Below, one piece after another: positions 1 through 11,700 of a stretch of 64,000 nucleotides of DNA; the stretch's first letter is position 1, and every line of letters starts with the position of its first letter. The position numbers and the translations under genes are program-made. The stretch comes from Apostichopus japonicus (lineage: Eukaryota; Echinodermata; Holothuroidea; Aspidochirotida; Stichopodidae), in the NCBI RefSeq assembly GCF_037975245.1, contig NC_092572.1, positions 5,603,001-5,667,000 on the forward strand. The letters run 5' to 3'. Below the pieces are notes generated by a model. The model saw only the letters and a program-made list of their open reading frames with translations, was not told the origin of the DNA and searched no databases.

Positions 1-237
1 CTGTTTAAAGCTCCATGGTGCGACGAAGACTTGCACCCACGCTTATATAGAAATTCTACCCAAGCTTGGCAAAGTATGACAAGTAAATCGCAAATCCAAC
101 ACATATATACCGGTGCTATGGCAGAATGGCGGATAAAGGCGGTGGCGTATGGAAGCAATGTGGGTTTCTCCCACATTTGTGGTCGCTTAAGTGTCGTGAA
201 AATAACTGCTGATTATTATTACTATAATTACATTTAA
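1..237 (+). CDS. Unidentified open frame cut by the window edge
   Basis: The frame is open from base 1 and closes at 235-237, giving about 78 residues. It contains W-C-D-E-D near the start and ends in a Tyr/Asn-rich run encoded by an ATT/TAT-rich tract. I recognise no family. It could be the last exon of a gene or transposon ORF that begins left of the window, or chance. The low-complexity C-terminus argues against a conserved protein. Confidence 0.15.
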   Translation: MFKAPWCDEDLHPRLYRNSTQAWQSMTSKSQIQHIYTGAMAEWRIKAVAYGSNVGFSHICGRLSVVKITADYYYYNYI

Positions 238-737
238 AAATGTAGTAGTTTGAAAGATGATTGAACTTTCAAGGTTAATATATATATAGGTTTACTAGTT
301 GAGTATTCACAAATTCCAATCTCCAGTCCACAATCACGAGTATTCTTCCAATGCTCGCCCCACCCCTTCTTTTTTACGTCCTCTTCACTCATTATCGATT
401 CATGGACAGAACTTGATAGTAATTTCTGATAAAATCTTCCTCAGTTGCATCCTATATGTAAACTGAAAGTTCCAATGTTTGCACATATGTCGAAACTGGA
501 TTTATATCGCTTGAGAAAATAAGCATTATGCAAAAATTGGCATATTCACGTGTGGTGTTTGTAAAAATCACACACTTAAATGCAAATATATAATACTAAT
601 AGCTAAGATTGTCCTGTGTCCGTTATATAATTCCATTAAAGAAATGCATACCTGAGACACGGAAGTACTATGGATACCGTAATACATTCATGCTTGAGAC
701 ACATGCAAGTCTTAAATAAACAAAATAGCAAGTCCCA
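238..737. other. Non-coding AT-rich stretch
   Basis: I see no exon-like open frame, RNA gene or repeat end here. The sequence is AT-rich with short poly-A and poly-T runs and leads into the microsatellite that follows. Confidence 0.5.
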
Positions 738-761
738 AACACACACACACACACACCCACG

Positions 762-830
<69 letters not shown>

Positions 831-840
831 ATATATATAA
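738..840. repeat. Compound CA/TA microsatellite
   Basis: An (AC)n tract at about 738-775, with one interruption, passes directly into an (AT)n tract to about 840. Long open frames on the minus strand here read Tyr/Ile and Cys/Val repeats and are products of the dinucleotide repeat, not genes. Confidence 0.95.
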
Positions 841-2637
841 ATAGTAAATAAACATACATAAGTGCCGTAATAAAGGCAAAAATGGAGCGCCTACAATACA
901 ATACGTGGTACACACAGCGAAATCCATATGCATGTGCCGGATCAAGGTAATTGGTTTTATTCTCCAATAGTTATATATATGAAACGAATTTTCCTGAAAA
1001 TTATTGCAAACTACATCTAGATCAAGCAACGTTAAATACACAAGTGATGTTTAAATGTTGTATGTCCGAAAATGGAATGTAGCTATATCATTACGCTGTT
1101 TATATGGAACTGAATACAATTAAAAATTAAATACTGCCGCATTTGAAGAGTGTCAGACTTTCAAACCTTTTTAAATTATAACTCGTATTAAATTTGTAGT
1201 TGATGTGGGTCTCTGAAAAATATAGCAAGAATGTGTTTGTGATTACTGTCAAAAAGGCGTGATATACTGAATAACATGTAAATATCAAATGCTATTGTCA
1301 CTGTGACACGCTTCACATTGTTTGATTGTTTATTGTAAGATTCCAGCTACTATATGATCACTGAGTCAAAGCATGGTTAAATGATCGACAAACTGCTATA
1401 TTCAGTTTCCTCCGACTTTAACATAAGTTCACGAGATCGCCAACAAGTTTTAGCAGCGGCAATTCACGGCTTCCATACATATTTGAATTTAACTGCCTAT
1501 TGTTGCTGGACCGTAGAATTCGGAAATATCGATGTTGGATGCTACCTACGGAGCTACAGAAGCGTAGAAAGGACATTGTACCGTGGAGGTTTTTACCTCC
1601 ATGATTGTACTAACAAATTTATGAACTAGTAGAACGTAATGATGATATAATAATTGCAGTTTCCATGAACTGATATGTGAAAAGAACTGCGTTGAAGACT
1701 TTTCGAAGACAAGACATGACAAAAAAAAAACAAAAAAAAAAAACAGCTATGGCTTGGAGGATTAATCACACTGAGTACATAGCATCGCACAATTTTTGTC
1801 ACTTGAAATCCAATCGAGTTTTTCCTTTGCTGTTTGCGCCAAGTGAGCTTCCGAGAACCCGCGACGTTTAAATGAGCATTAACAATAATTAGGGTACTTT
1901 AATTAGACTTCCTTTAACACTATATTGGGGACCCGATGCAACCATGTGGTGCACCCCACCCACTCCCCCTCCCCACCTCTCGTCAGGTTCCCCAATGTGT
2001 GGTAAACTTAACTGTTAATGCAAAGAATCGTTCTTAATTTTATTATGAACCTGTTTAATTGCATATGCCTTTGTATAGAATGCTATCCGTTAATTTTAAT
2101 TGGAAAGATAGGTGATCGAGTAACACATTGACATCTCATGGATACAACATTTGCCCCTAAACTGATCCAGAATGGTCGTAGAATTCATCTAATATTACAG
2201 ATGAGTCATATTTTGGATATTTGTGGATGTCTCCTTCTATCAAACTATATGTACCCCCTCCGAGATTAGTCCTGAGATAGAAATTAAAATATAATTAGCC
2301 GGTTCCTTGGTGATGCCGTTTTTCCGGGTCCAGTCGGGTCCAGAATAGCTATTTAGGACATTTATTTAAAAACGGGGACAGGGGTGGGTGGGGGGGGGGG
2401 CACAAGCCTCGGAACTGGGATATCGAACAATCGGTACTCAGTTTCAGGCTTCAAAAACCTCGGCTAAACTTTGTCGGTCACAGCGGCGCAAATCCATATT
2501 TGAGATTTAAGTAATTTTTGCTTAAATTTTGTGCGAAACTTTTTCCAACCTCCTACCACATGCCCCCCTGCCCGATCCCCCTCCCCCGTTTCAAATGCTC
2601 TTCTTACGATTCCCATTGTCCATATCCTTTTTCATAG
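841..2637. other. Non-coding stretch with short unassigned ORFs and a G-run
   Basis: An 82-residue frame at 1381-1629 and a 64-residue frame at 1677-1871 are open, but neither shows a domain, signal or codon pattern I recognise. A C-rich patch lies at 1948-1985 and a run of 12 or more G at 2389-2400. No promoter, tRNA or element border could be identified. Confidence 0.4.
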
Positions 2638-3957
2638 ATTAGTCAAGATAGATTTCATCAGCTGAAGGTAGAATGCTTAGTCTCTGATGCTAAATTGAAT
2701 TTCGAAAAAAGGATTGCCCTAAAAATTAAGGATAACCCAAAGGCCTTCTTTTCTTATGTCAGGTCAAAGCAGAAAGTTAAAGATGCAATTGTTTCTCTTA
2801 GGGCACCACAGGCTGATAAGATAGTTACTGATAGTCAGGATCTTGCAGATCTTTTGAACGACTATTTTGTGTCGGTTTTCACAAGGGAGGATACGAGTAG
2901 TATTCCAGATTTTCAGGGGGGCAGTGACAGGCCTAAACTGGATACGGTCTTATTTTCGGATGACGTTGTCTTAAAGGAGCTGCTTTGTCTAAATGTTTCT
3001 AAAGCTTCTGGACCGGATGCAATCCATCCGTATTTGTTGAAGACTTTTGCACACCATTTCTGCGTTCCGCTCTCGTTGATTTTTAGTAAATTTATGGATG
3101 AAGGTTATGTTCCTAGGGACTGGAGATGTGCTAATATTACCCCAATTTTCAAGAAGGGTGATAAGACTAAGCCCTGTGATTATAGGCCCGTTAGTCTCAC
3201 TAGTGTAGTTTGTAAGGTCATGGAGTCTATTGTTAAAAAGTCTTTGGTCTGTCACTTCAGCAGTCAGTCTTTGATCAGAGAGTCTCAACATGGCTTTTGT
3301 CAAAAAAGGTCTTGTCTCACTAATATCCTTGAGTTTATGGAAGATGTAACAAGCTCACTAAATAGGCAGAGGTCTGTAGATGTTGTGTTCCTGGATTTCC
3401 AGAAGGCCTTTGACAAAGTTCCCCACCAGCGTCTTTTACTTAGGCTGAAGAGCATGGGTGTCATAGGGAATTTACTGTCTTGGATCGCGAATTGGCTTGG
3501 TAATAGGGAACAGAGGGTGGTAATTAATGGCTCTGCTTCCTCTCGGCAGAACGTTACTAGTGGGGTTCCACAAGGGTCTGTATTAGGTGCCCTGTTGTTT
3601 GTTGCCTATATAAATGACATCTACGGAGATATTTTGTGTACAGCTAAGAAGTTTGCTGATGACACCAAATTGTATTCTGAGGTCTCTTTCAAAAGCGATT
3701 CTGAGAAATTTCAAGCGGATTTAGATAAGATTTTATCCTGGTCTCAGGGGTGGCAAATGCTTTTTAATATTGATAAATGTAAGGTAATGCACATTGGTAG
3801 TAGTAACCAAAAGTTTACATACAATCTAAATGGTGTGGAGTTACAAGAGGTCTCTGTTGAAAGAGACCTAGGTATCTACATTGACTCGTCTCTGCAACCT
3901 TCTAAACATTGTCTTGAAGCTGCTAAAAGAGGTAATAGGGTTTTAGGTATGATTTGA
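2638..3957 (+). pseudogene. Non-LTR reverse transcriptase, fragment of LINE A
   Basis: The protein is an RNA-templated DNA polymerase used for target-primed LINE integration. In order along the frame: the fingers motif around RPVSLTSVVCKVME, the palm A motif FLDFQKAFDKVPH, the B motif SGVPQGSVLGALLF, and the catalytic FADDTKLY box (the F/YxDD signature). The frame is open for about 440 codons and then runs into an (ATTTG)n tail belonging to the inserted LINE, so its stop at 3955-3957 is foreign. No upstream endonuclease domain is present. Clade assignment (CR1 or Jockey group) is by motif resemblance only. Confidence 0.85.
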
Positions 3958-4850
3958 TTTGATTTGATTTGATTTATTTTGTTTTTTCACGTGCAAATAT
4001 ACAAGGTGAAAGGAAGTCTTCTATAAAGCATACAATAGCTTAACAATGTAGAAGACTCCCTGAAGAAAGAAAAGAGAAGAAAAAATTAAAGCACAAATTA
4101 AACGTTTCGACAATAAATCAATTATATGATATTTTAATTAATATGATGCAATTATTTCTTTAATATAACATTTTCTAAATGTCCTACACGATAATTTATT
4201 TTTAATAATGTCAGTAATAGAATTCCAGGTTTTTATTGCTCGATTTCTGAGGCTTAACATTCCTGTTGAGGTATTCGTGTTGTGATAATGCGCATGATTT
4301 GCATGTCTTGTGTTGTGGTGATGTATATCCGAATTACTGATTAAATAATTATGAAATGCATTAGGTAGGAGTCCATTCCAAGCCTTATAAGTGAAGGTGG
4401 CAAGATTTACACGTATTATGTCATTAAATTTCAATACATTCAGATCCTTGAATAGAAGGTCGGTGTGATCACGTGGTGCAGCATGTGGCGGACAGCTTTC
4501 TTTTGTAATATAATAAGTGGCTTAAGATTAGTATCACGTGTACCAGACCAAATTATCGAGCAATAAGAAAAATGTGGGACCACTAAAGTTTGATAAAGGG
4601 TCTTTAATATGTGTTGTGGCAGGTAGTGTTTCAATTTCGATAATATTCCTATATTCTTTGCAACTTTCCTGCATACTATGGAAATATGATCACCCCATGA
4701 AAGTTTATGATCAATATGTACACCTAAGAATTTATTAGAAAATACTTCTTTGAGAATTTTACCTCCCATAAAAATATCTTTATCCCAGCTAAAATTTCGG
4801 GATGTATTAAAAACGATATAATTCGTTTTGCCAATGTTAAGCGATAGCGA
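3951..4850 (-). mobile_element. LINE copy B, antisense, nested in LINE A
   Basis: A second LINE 3' fragment is inserted in antisense inside LINE A. Its minus-strand frames (4440-4769, then 4138-4434 in another frame) read the RT C-terminal region, with F-L-G-V-H-I-D-H-K-L-S-W and V-V-P-H-F-S-Y-C-S-I-I-W typical of the segment after the YADD box. The 3' end is a pentanucleotide tail, seen on the + strand as GATTT repeats at 3951-3975, as expected for a CR1/L2-like element with a microsatellite tail. It is truncated within the RT and has at least one frameshift, so it is dead. Confidence 0.8.
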
Positions 4851-5362
4851 TGATCAAGAGGAACTTTAGTTTTCTGAAAGAGGACATCGTAGTTAGGCTT
4901 TATAAGCAGTTGGTTAGGCCTCATCTGGAGTATGCTGTGCAGGCTTGGAACCCTTATTTTGCTAAGGATAAGGAAGTACTTGAAAAGGTCCAGAGGAGGG
5001 CTACTAGGATGATTAGTTCCTTAAAGAGGGTTCCTTATTATAGGCGGTTACAACTGTTGAATCTCACCACACTGGAGCTTAGGAGGATACGTGGGGACTT
5101 GATCCAGGTTTTCAAGATTGTGTATGGTTTCGACAATTTATCCTTTACCGACTTTTTCATGTTTGCAAACAGTAGTTGTACTAGAGGTCATTGTCTTAAA
5201 CTTCAAAAGTCGCATAGTAGGATTAATATTCGGCATAACTTTTTTTCTAATAGGGTTGTGAATGAGTGGAATAGTTTGCCTGAGAAAGTTGTACTTGCAA
5301 GTAGTGTCAATGGGTTTAAGAATGCTTTGGACAAGCACTTTAAGCATTGTAATCGGGTCTGA
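4850..5362 (+). pseudogene. C-terminal RT region of LINE A
   Basis: This frame encodes about 170 residues of the post-catalytic part of a LINE polymerase: L-Y-K-Q-L-V-R-P-H-L-E-Y-A-V-Q-A-W-N-P, then a basic R-A-T-R-M-I segment, and an N-E-W-N-S-L-P-E-K-V motif near the end. It closes at 5360-5362. It is in the same sense as the RT at 2638-3957 and continues it after the antisense insertion. The apparent ATG at 4850 is created at the insertion junction and is not a start codon. Confidence 0.8.
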
Positions 5363-5471
5363 GTGTTTGTGTCTTCAGTTTTTTCCCTCTCTTTATAGGG
5401 TCCTTGATGGGGACTTAAGTGTCCCTCCTGATCCTTTTTTCTACTAAACTAAACTTAACAAAACTAAACTA

Positions 5472-5860
5472 ACAGTCCTTTTTTTGATCTGCCAATTTCT
5501 CTCAATATGCCGTCAAGTGATATTCGAAAGAAGTATACTCAAGGCCTATATCATGCACGTAAAGCGATGAAACGCACAAATACCCACCGCAATATATGTA
5601 CGAAACAGACAAGAATATTGCTTACTTACTATAAATACCATTTCCAGATAAGCAAGTGAAATTTCCGGTCACATCACAATGATAAAGTTTACTGTCTGTC
5701 ACCAAGGAGTTCCATAACAACTCCCTGCTGTAACTTTGCAGTTCATTGGTTGGCTACTCCAGTTGGTTAGTAACAATAACGTATTCATTAGTTAATTACG
5801 TCACAGCCTTGGCTTACTAGAAAGCGGGGAATTTGAAATCAGTAAAAGGCGGTATCACAT
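5472..5860. other. Non-coding gap between LINE fragments
   Basis: No open frame is convincing here. At 5702-5732 there is an AAGGAGTT ... AACTCCCT imperfect inverted repeat that recurs in a very similar form at about 37240-37270, suggesting a small dispersed repeat. Confidence 0.35.
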
Positions 5861-5861
5861 G

Positions 5862-7113
5862 TAGCAACACGTTGCTTGGAGAAATTGTATTCCCACCTTC
5901 AACATTCTAAATCAGGTCATTCTGCCAGAATTATTTTCTTTGATTTTTCATCTGCGTTTAACACAATTCAACCTCATGTTTTGGCCGACAAGATGTTAAT
6001 ATTGATACTCTATGTTAATGTTAATACTCAACTACCTTACCAATCGTTCTCAATATGTTCACATTAGCTCATCCAACTGTATGTCAGATGTCCAATACTC
6101 AAATACTGGTGCTCCACAAGGAACCGTTCTAGCCCCATTTTTATTCACTCTGTACACGTCGGATGTGAGATCCTCGTCTGACAGTTGCCATTTAATTAAA
6201 TTTGCAGATGATACAGCCTTAGTCGGTTTGATTAAAAAGGATGATGATAGGGAATATCTGGAAGAAATTAATCATTTCGTCGGTTATTGTGATAAGAACT
6301 TCCTGGAACTTAATGTTAAAAAAACAAAGGAAATGAATATTGATTTTAGAAGGGTCAAGGGTCAACCGAGAGAGGTTGTAATTAAAGAAAATCCCGTAGA
6401 ACAAGTTCATCCTATAAATATCTTGGTGTTGTTATTGATGATCAACTGGCGTGGCATGAGCATATAGATTATTTGGTAAAGAGAGTAAACCCTAGACTAT
6501 ACTGTCTCCGTAGAATGAGTAAATTTAACATTGACAGTCGTATCCTCACTATATTTTATAACTCAGTCATTTGTAGCGTGTTTAAATATTGTATGACTTG
6601 CTGGGGTGGTAATGTGACTGCTTATGATAAGAGTCGCATTGATTCTGTTATCAGACAGGCTAACCGTATTCTGGGTGGGGACCAGCTCACAATGGAGTGT
6701 ATGTATCATAATGTTATAGAGTCTAAGCTCGACGCCATCCTTGCCGACGAGAATCACCCATTGTTTCCTAATCTCAACAGTGCAATAATATCTCGCAGTG
6801 GGCGGATGAGGCTTCCGAGTGCAATAACAAATCGACACAAATCTTCCTTTATCCCTCGGTGCATTAAGCTCTTTAATTTCCGTTTCAATCGTTAGTTGCC
6901 TGCTTTATCTTCCCGTTCTTGCTATCCATACGGGTGTTCATTTGTTTTATCATCACGCCTTTAAACTTTTATACTTTAATTCTCTGATACTCTCATGTTT
7001 GTCATTCTTATATCTTTTTACTCTTTATCATCTTGTATTTGTCTTATATGTACACATGCGAGCTTGTATTTTCCCTTTTGGGATGAAATAAAGTTTTACT
7101 TACTTACTTACTT
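5862..7113 (+). mobile_element. 5'-truncated LINE copy C (Rex1-like)
   Basis: This is a third LINE fragment, unrelated in sequence detail to A and B. It begins inside the palm region (F-F-D-F-S-S-A-F-N-T-I-Q-P-H). It ends with an AATAAA-containing 3' tail and an (ACTT)n repeat at 7098-7113. The D-F-S-S-A-F-N-T-I-Q wording is typical of Rex1/Babar-type elements known from fish and invertebrates; that assignment is from memory of the motif. The copy is broken into three frames. Confidence 0.8.
5876..6895 (+). pseudogene. Frameshifted reverse transcriptase of LINE C
   Basis: Three partial frames (5876-6067, 6012-6467, 6473-6895) together read a LINE RT from the palm A motif to the C-terminus. 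The middle frame holds G-A-P-Q-G-T-V-L-A-P-F-L-F-T-L-Y and the catalytic F-A-D-D-T-A-L-V. The last frame holds the Y-N-S-V-I-C-S-V-F-K-Y-C-M-T-C-W-G-G-N block. A frameshift near 6060 and an in-frame stop near 6465 break it, so it cannot make an active polymerase. Confidence 0.8.
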
Positions 7114-7502
7114 GGTTTGATTCACACCGCACTTGATCCCCAATCGAGTTCTACATTGCAAAGAGCATTCACAATGGATGATTCCGGCTTCCGTGGTTTA
7201 TTGCAGAAGTAACAGAAAGTTCGGTGGAAGCAAGGTTGCCAGTTTATACAAGTACACCAATTAAGGACTTTCAATTCATCCGTCGCTAGTTTTTAATGAT
7301 GTTCAGCAGAAAAATGTCATACGTGTATTGGTAAAAGAAAAAAAAAAATCATTTAGAAGCAGCGACAGTTGGAACTACCGCGGCAATATGCACATGTTGT
7401 TACAGAAAGCTCGGTGCAAACATTGAAGGAAGAATTAAAGGCACTCCGAGCACTACTGGCTGAGAAGGAACAACTTCTTTCGAAAAAAACGAAAACGAAG
7501 TT
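7114..7502 (+). pseudogene. Possible coiled-coil exon remnant of a transposon ORF
   Basis: A frame at 7369-7557 encodes a short peptide whose middle (S-S-V-Q-T-L-K-E-E-L-K-A-L-R-A-L-L-A-E-K-E-Q-L) has the heptad leucine spacing of a coiled coil. It is interrupted at 7503 by the foldback element. A second decayed coding patch of the same sense follows the foldback element at 9715-10025, and the two may belong to one broken transposon gene. I could not identify the family, and chance is not excluded. Confidence 0.25.
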
Positions 7503-8927
7503 CCCTGGTAGAAATTCTAGTAGAACCCAGTTAAAAATATCAACTAGGTTCTACTAGGGCCTACTATGTTTAACTGGTTTTTAACTGTGTTTAACTGGGT
7601 CTTACTGGGTTCCAACTGGACTATCCTGTGCATGAGCTAGGTTCAACTGGGTTTACACAATGTGCAACTGGGTTTGTTCAGGCCCAACTGAATTTGAACT
7701 ATGTTTGAACTGATCCAGTTGGGCTTCAACTAGGTCTCACTGGTTTTTGCACTATCCCAACTGGGTTTGAACTATGTTGACTGGTGAACTTGCCCTGTTG
7801 GGGTTGAACTAGGTTTCATTGGTTTTGCACTGGCCCAACTGGGTTTGGACTATTGGCTGGTGAACTGACCCAGCTGGCGTTTAACTAGGTTTCACTGGTT
7901 TGCACAAGCCCAACTGGGTTTGAACTGTGTTTACGGGTGAACTTGCTCTGTTGGGGTTGAACTAGGTTTCACACTGGCCCAACTGGGTTTGGATTAAGTT
8001 AACTGCTTTATTTTAGGCGTAATTATCGAGAATATTATAATGTAAGTTCGTAAGCAGTAACCGTATCGTAATATATTGAAAATGCTAAATTAGCCAACGT
8101 ATGAGGGGTGTAAAATAAATCTTTGTCATATTTATCACAGTTATGATTAAACGATTAAACTTTTGTACCGCAATGATTAAAAATATGAAATATTTACTAT
8201 TTAATAAATTTGAAAAAAATTATGTTATACTTTGTTCGGCGATATTTGAACAATTGGTAGGCAAAATGCCTTCCTAGTGCAAAATGGTATGATCCGACTA
8301 AATTTTAACTTTTTTAACCAAACCTAGTCATACTCAAGTTAACACCTATATTTAGCCGCGTGATTTTAGGAAAGATATCGTCAACTAGCAAACATAATTT
8401 GATCCAATCCAGTTGAGTCCTCCATTTTTTACGTGTCTTGCTCTGTGTTGGTCATCACACCAAACCCAGAGTTCTCTGATCAAGAACAAACATTTATTTT
8501 CAGTGGCTAACACCCTTACATACAGTATAGATCTACTGTTAAAAAATGAAAACTTCTTTTAGTGTGGTGTTATATTGTGTAGATAACACCAGTTGAGAAT
8601 CCCAGTTCAAACTATTTAAAAATATAAGCAGTAAAACATAGTTGACCCAGTTTAACCCAGCAAAACATAGTTGACCCAGTTTAACCCAGTAAAACATAGT
8701 TGACCCAGTAAAACATAGTTGAACCAGTTGGACCCAGTAAAACATAGTTGAACCAGTTGGGAATCCCATTAAAACATAGTTGAACCAGTTGGACCCAGTA
8801 AAACATAGTTGAACCAGTTGGGAACCCCAGTTCAACCATTTCAACCTAGTTCAAATTTGGGCCAATTTCCATATAGAAAATTCCAGTTGAACCCAGTTCA
8901 AAACTTCAACTGGAATTTCCACCAGGG
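7503..8927. mobile_element. Foldback element with repeat-filled inverted arms
   Basis: The two ends are inverted: 7503-7525 (CCCTGGTAGAAATTCTAG...) and the complement of 8905-8927 (CCCTGGTGGAAATTCCAG...) agree at 20 of 23 positions. Inward from each end are degenerate tandem repeats of an AACTGGGTTTGAACTAGGTT-like unit, forward in the left arm (about 7520-8000) and as reverse complement in the right arm (about 8590-8900). A spacer of about 570 bp separates them. This is the architecture of foldback transposons. No transposase is encoded, so it would be non-autonomous. The target-site duplication is unclear; at most TT or TTC flanks both ends. Confidence 0.75.
8640..8840. repeat. Tandem repeat in the right foldback arm
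   Basis: Units of roughly 30-35 bp built on CAGTAAAACATAGTTGAACCAG are repeated about six times. A 101-codon minus-strand frame across this block reads a repetitive W/F/Y/V-rich peptide and is an artefact of the repeat. Confidence 0.85.
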
Positions 8928-9714
8928 TTCTCTGTGCCACTGGATTGTTCGGTACGTAACACTAGGCCAAGACTTATTAATTTAATTTTTCAATCACTAA
9001 CAGTCACCGTTATATAAACCCTAGACCTGTACAGGCATTCATTCCTTTAAAAACGATAAATTAAAAGAGTTAAAATATGACAGTGAGAGAAATAATAAAA
9101 AAATCTCCTTTTAGATATCTGTAAAATGTTTCATGCACAAATTGCCAGGGTATACTGTTATTGATACATTCATGTTCTAACCTTGTGATGGTGAACGTCA
9201 CCCGACCACGTACCCCCTACCTCCCCCAACCCATAAACAATTCTGCTTTGTAAACCGTTGAAACATACAGTGGCGTAGGAAGTTACATTTGAGTGGGGGC
9301 TGAAGACTGATGGCCGGCCCGGGGTAGGGGTCCTAGGGGAAGGGGTGTCCCCCTCCCCTTTGAATTTTATTTGCATTTCCAGGTGGCCTCAGGTGCAATT
9401 TGGTGCAATAAAGCACACTTCAACACCCACTCCATTTTGTAAACTTAATTTTGTATTTTCACCTGGCCTTAGATGCAATTTGGTGCTCCAAATGAGATTT
9501 TTCTTCTCATTTGGAAAAGAAAAGGGGCTTTTCTGACTTGCGGTGCGGGGGGGGGGGGCGGAATGATACTTCCGCTCTCCAAATTTTTCACTGGGGGGGG
9601 GGGGGGCTGGAGATATTGACAGTTGGAGCTAGTGTATTTTTCAACAAAAGTAAACTATGCCAACTGATCTTTATATATGTCTAATTCATACTTATTCTTG
9701 TGTCTTTGTTTACA
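8928..9714. other. Non-coding stretch with G-rich repeat fragment
   Basis: From about 9270 the sequence holds a G-rich block with TGGCGTAGGAAG near its start and two copies of a CAGGTGCAATTTGGTGCA-like motif (9390-9410, 9470-9485). G-runs lie at 9547-9558 and 9594-9606. It resembles the ends of the G-rich non-autonomous repeats at 28.75 and 33.26 kb but is too degraded to delimit. Confidence 0.4.
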
Positions 9715-10025
9715 GAAACTTCAGTGTAGATTGAGCGCAATGAAGAACATAGACTGGTCAGAGGAGAGAAAAGACAGACTGTACAGTGATGACAACTGAT
9801 TATATGTCATCCGAGGAATCTGACATGGAGAGCGAACGAGCTAGGGTACCGTAGTGCAGGAATTCACTTGGGAGTCGGAAAGACTGAACAAAATGAGGCT
9901 AGACTCATTTTATAAGGACGTTCTCCTTAGCGAAAAGTCCAGGAAAAAAGGATACCCACCGTTAGGAAAGGAGACGTATCTTTAAAATGCGTACCGACTG
10001 ACGCCCCAACTTGGGCTGTTAATTA
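9715..10025 (+). pseudogene. Decayed transposon-associated ORF
   Basis: After an acceptor-like TTTACAG at about 9715 the sequence reads in shifting frames. First comes a basic segment (N-I-D-W-S-E-E-R-K-D-R), then D-Y-M-S-S-E-E-S-D-M-E-S-E, then W-E-S-E-R-L-N-K-M-R-L-D, then P-T-D-A-P-T-W-A-V-N. That order (acidic SSEESD block, W-x-S, basic segment, P-x-W-A-V ending) resembles a small ORF I associate with DNA transposons of cnidarians and echinoderms. At least two frameshifts or stops make it a pseudogene. The family is not named with confidence. Confidence 0.35.
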
Positions 10026-11700
10026 GGCTGAACAATAATAATGAAGGTATGACCCCCCCCCCCATCCAAATGGTGAAAATGGTAATTGTTTGATGTGCCG
10101 GATTAAGCTTGTGGGAGGCCCGTGGCAAACAGTTTATTGGAGCCCCCATAGAGATACATTGGTACCGGATAACGCCGGATGTATAGCTCACAAAAGACAT
10201 ATATTTGCCCACGGTGGTTATGATACGTACATTAAAACATCACATAAAAACAGTGTAAAGACTGCATATCGAAGTCCATTTCGTTTGACTTCTTTGAACT
10301 TTTTGTACCATATACAACGTAGAATAATGTAACGTTATAACAATATTTCTTTGAATCTTTTACCCAACGTATAAACTCGTGCCCCTGTTGCACGTGGAAA
10401 ATCCTGTCCTTATGAGCGTTTGTTGATTAATGAGGCACCAGGAACAAACAGCAAACGCCGTTGTTCCGGATACAAACAAGTTGCAGTTGACGATTTTGTG
10501 TAATAAAGAAGAGTTTTCTCTAATTTAACATTTGGTGTAATTACATAGCTTTAACACGAAATCCTGTCTGAGATAATGCAACAAGGAAGAAAGAATATGC
10601 CTATAATAATTGATGTCAGATTAATTATTATTTTCTTGTAAGTCTTTTGCTTTAATGGAAGCCTTTTTAAAATTTCCCATCACAGCTAATATATTCCATC
10701 AAGGGATTAAATGTTAAGGATTAAGTTATCCTTAAAATATTTTCAGGAAACAAAAGTCAAGAAAAAAACATGATTCTATTAATTGTTGATGGATCATTTA
10801 GTAAATCATATTTTAAATTAAGACATAGAGCATAGGCCTAATAACTTGTCGTCGAAATGTTGTTGTACTTGTACGTTTGTTTTTCATTATTCATGCATGA
10901 TTAATTCCAGACTTTCAGGGTAAAGAATTTAAAGATCTTGTTTGGCATATCATTGAATTTTATATCAAAATATATGTTAATTACAATAAAACGTAAAGCA
11001 GCAACAAAATATTAAGCGTGCTACGAAATGAGGCAGGAAGTGTCAAGTTCATTCCACATAAAAGAGGCTGGTACCGTTTCCGGGCCTGGGTGGGGGGGGG
11101 GTCGAGGCGCCGATAACCATCATGGAAGAAGTGCCTAGGCGTTTATATCATCTGAATTTTAAACATAAATTTGTTTGGTTCAATTTAAATGCTGATATGT
11201 TAAGTTACTTCAAGTGGGTAGCTGGTTTTCAGAGGTTTTGATTTGCAAACTAGTAACTAAAAATAGAAATATTCTATATTTACTTGTTGTTTTCCTTCTT
11301 TCACCTGGCATTAAAATCGTTGCATGTGTATATAATTGCCACAATGTAAGTAAAGTAATATTTGGGCATCAAAATACATTCTCCGGACAATAATGCATGT
11401 TTTGAAATTTGAAAAGGAAAATGGCTTCTCGAGGTTTAAACTTTGTATTCACAAAGCTGAATATTCAGCACTATGATGTAAAGCAATATTGAGTTGCATT
11501 TAGATGTATCTACACATCAGAGGTGGTCTTTCGTTCATTGACATAATTTTTGTATAAGTGTAAAAATAACAAATAAACCCTTACGATGCGATGTGAGGTG
11601 CAAATATAAAAAAAAAAGTTGAAAATAAAACGAGTGTGATTTTATGTTTATTATTTTTAATTTTCTTTCAATCAAATGTAATATTTGATAGAGGTGGTCC
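10026..11700. other. Non-coding stretch
   Basis: I see no supported gene. C- and G-runs occur at 10050-10061 and 11090-11101. The region 10060-10230 has a G/C-richer texture than its surroundings and may be the end of a dispersed repeat. The 76- and 80-residue frames there overlap on opposite strands and show no domain. Confidence 0.4.

Larger units (their letters stand above)
2638..5471 (+). mobile_element. 5'-truncated LINE copy A, split by another LINE
   Basis: This is a non-LTR retrotransposon fragment of the CR1/Jockey type. The left piece (2638-3953) encodes most of the reverse transcriptase. The right piece (4851-5362) encodes the C-terminal thumb/connection region, followed by a short 3' tail ending in repeats of ACTAA near 5471. 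The two pieces read in one sense and become continuous if the antisense block at about 3951-4850 is removed; both junctions carry ATGAT, a plausible target-site duplication. The frame begins just after an in-frame TAG at 2635, so the endonuclease half and the RT start are missing. Confidence 0.85.

Noticed and set aside
668-1041. Minus-strand frames rich in Tyr/Ile and Val/Cys
   Set aside because: They are translations of the CA/TA microsatellite.
8539-8844. Minus-strand 101-codon frame with W/F/Y/V repeats
   Set aside because: It is a direct translation of the tandem repeat in the right foldback arm.
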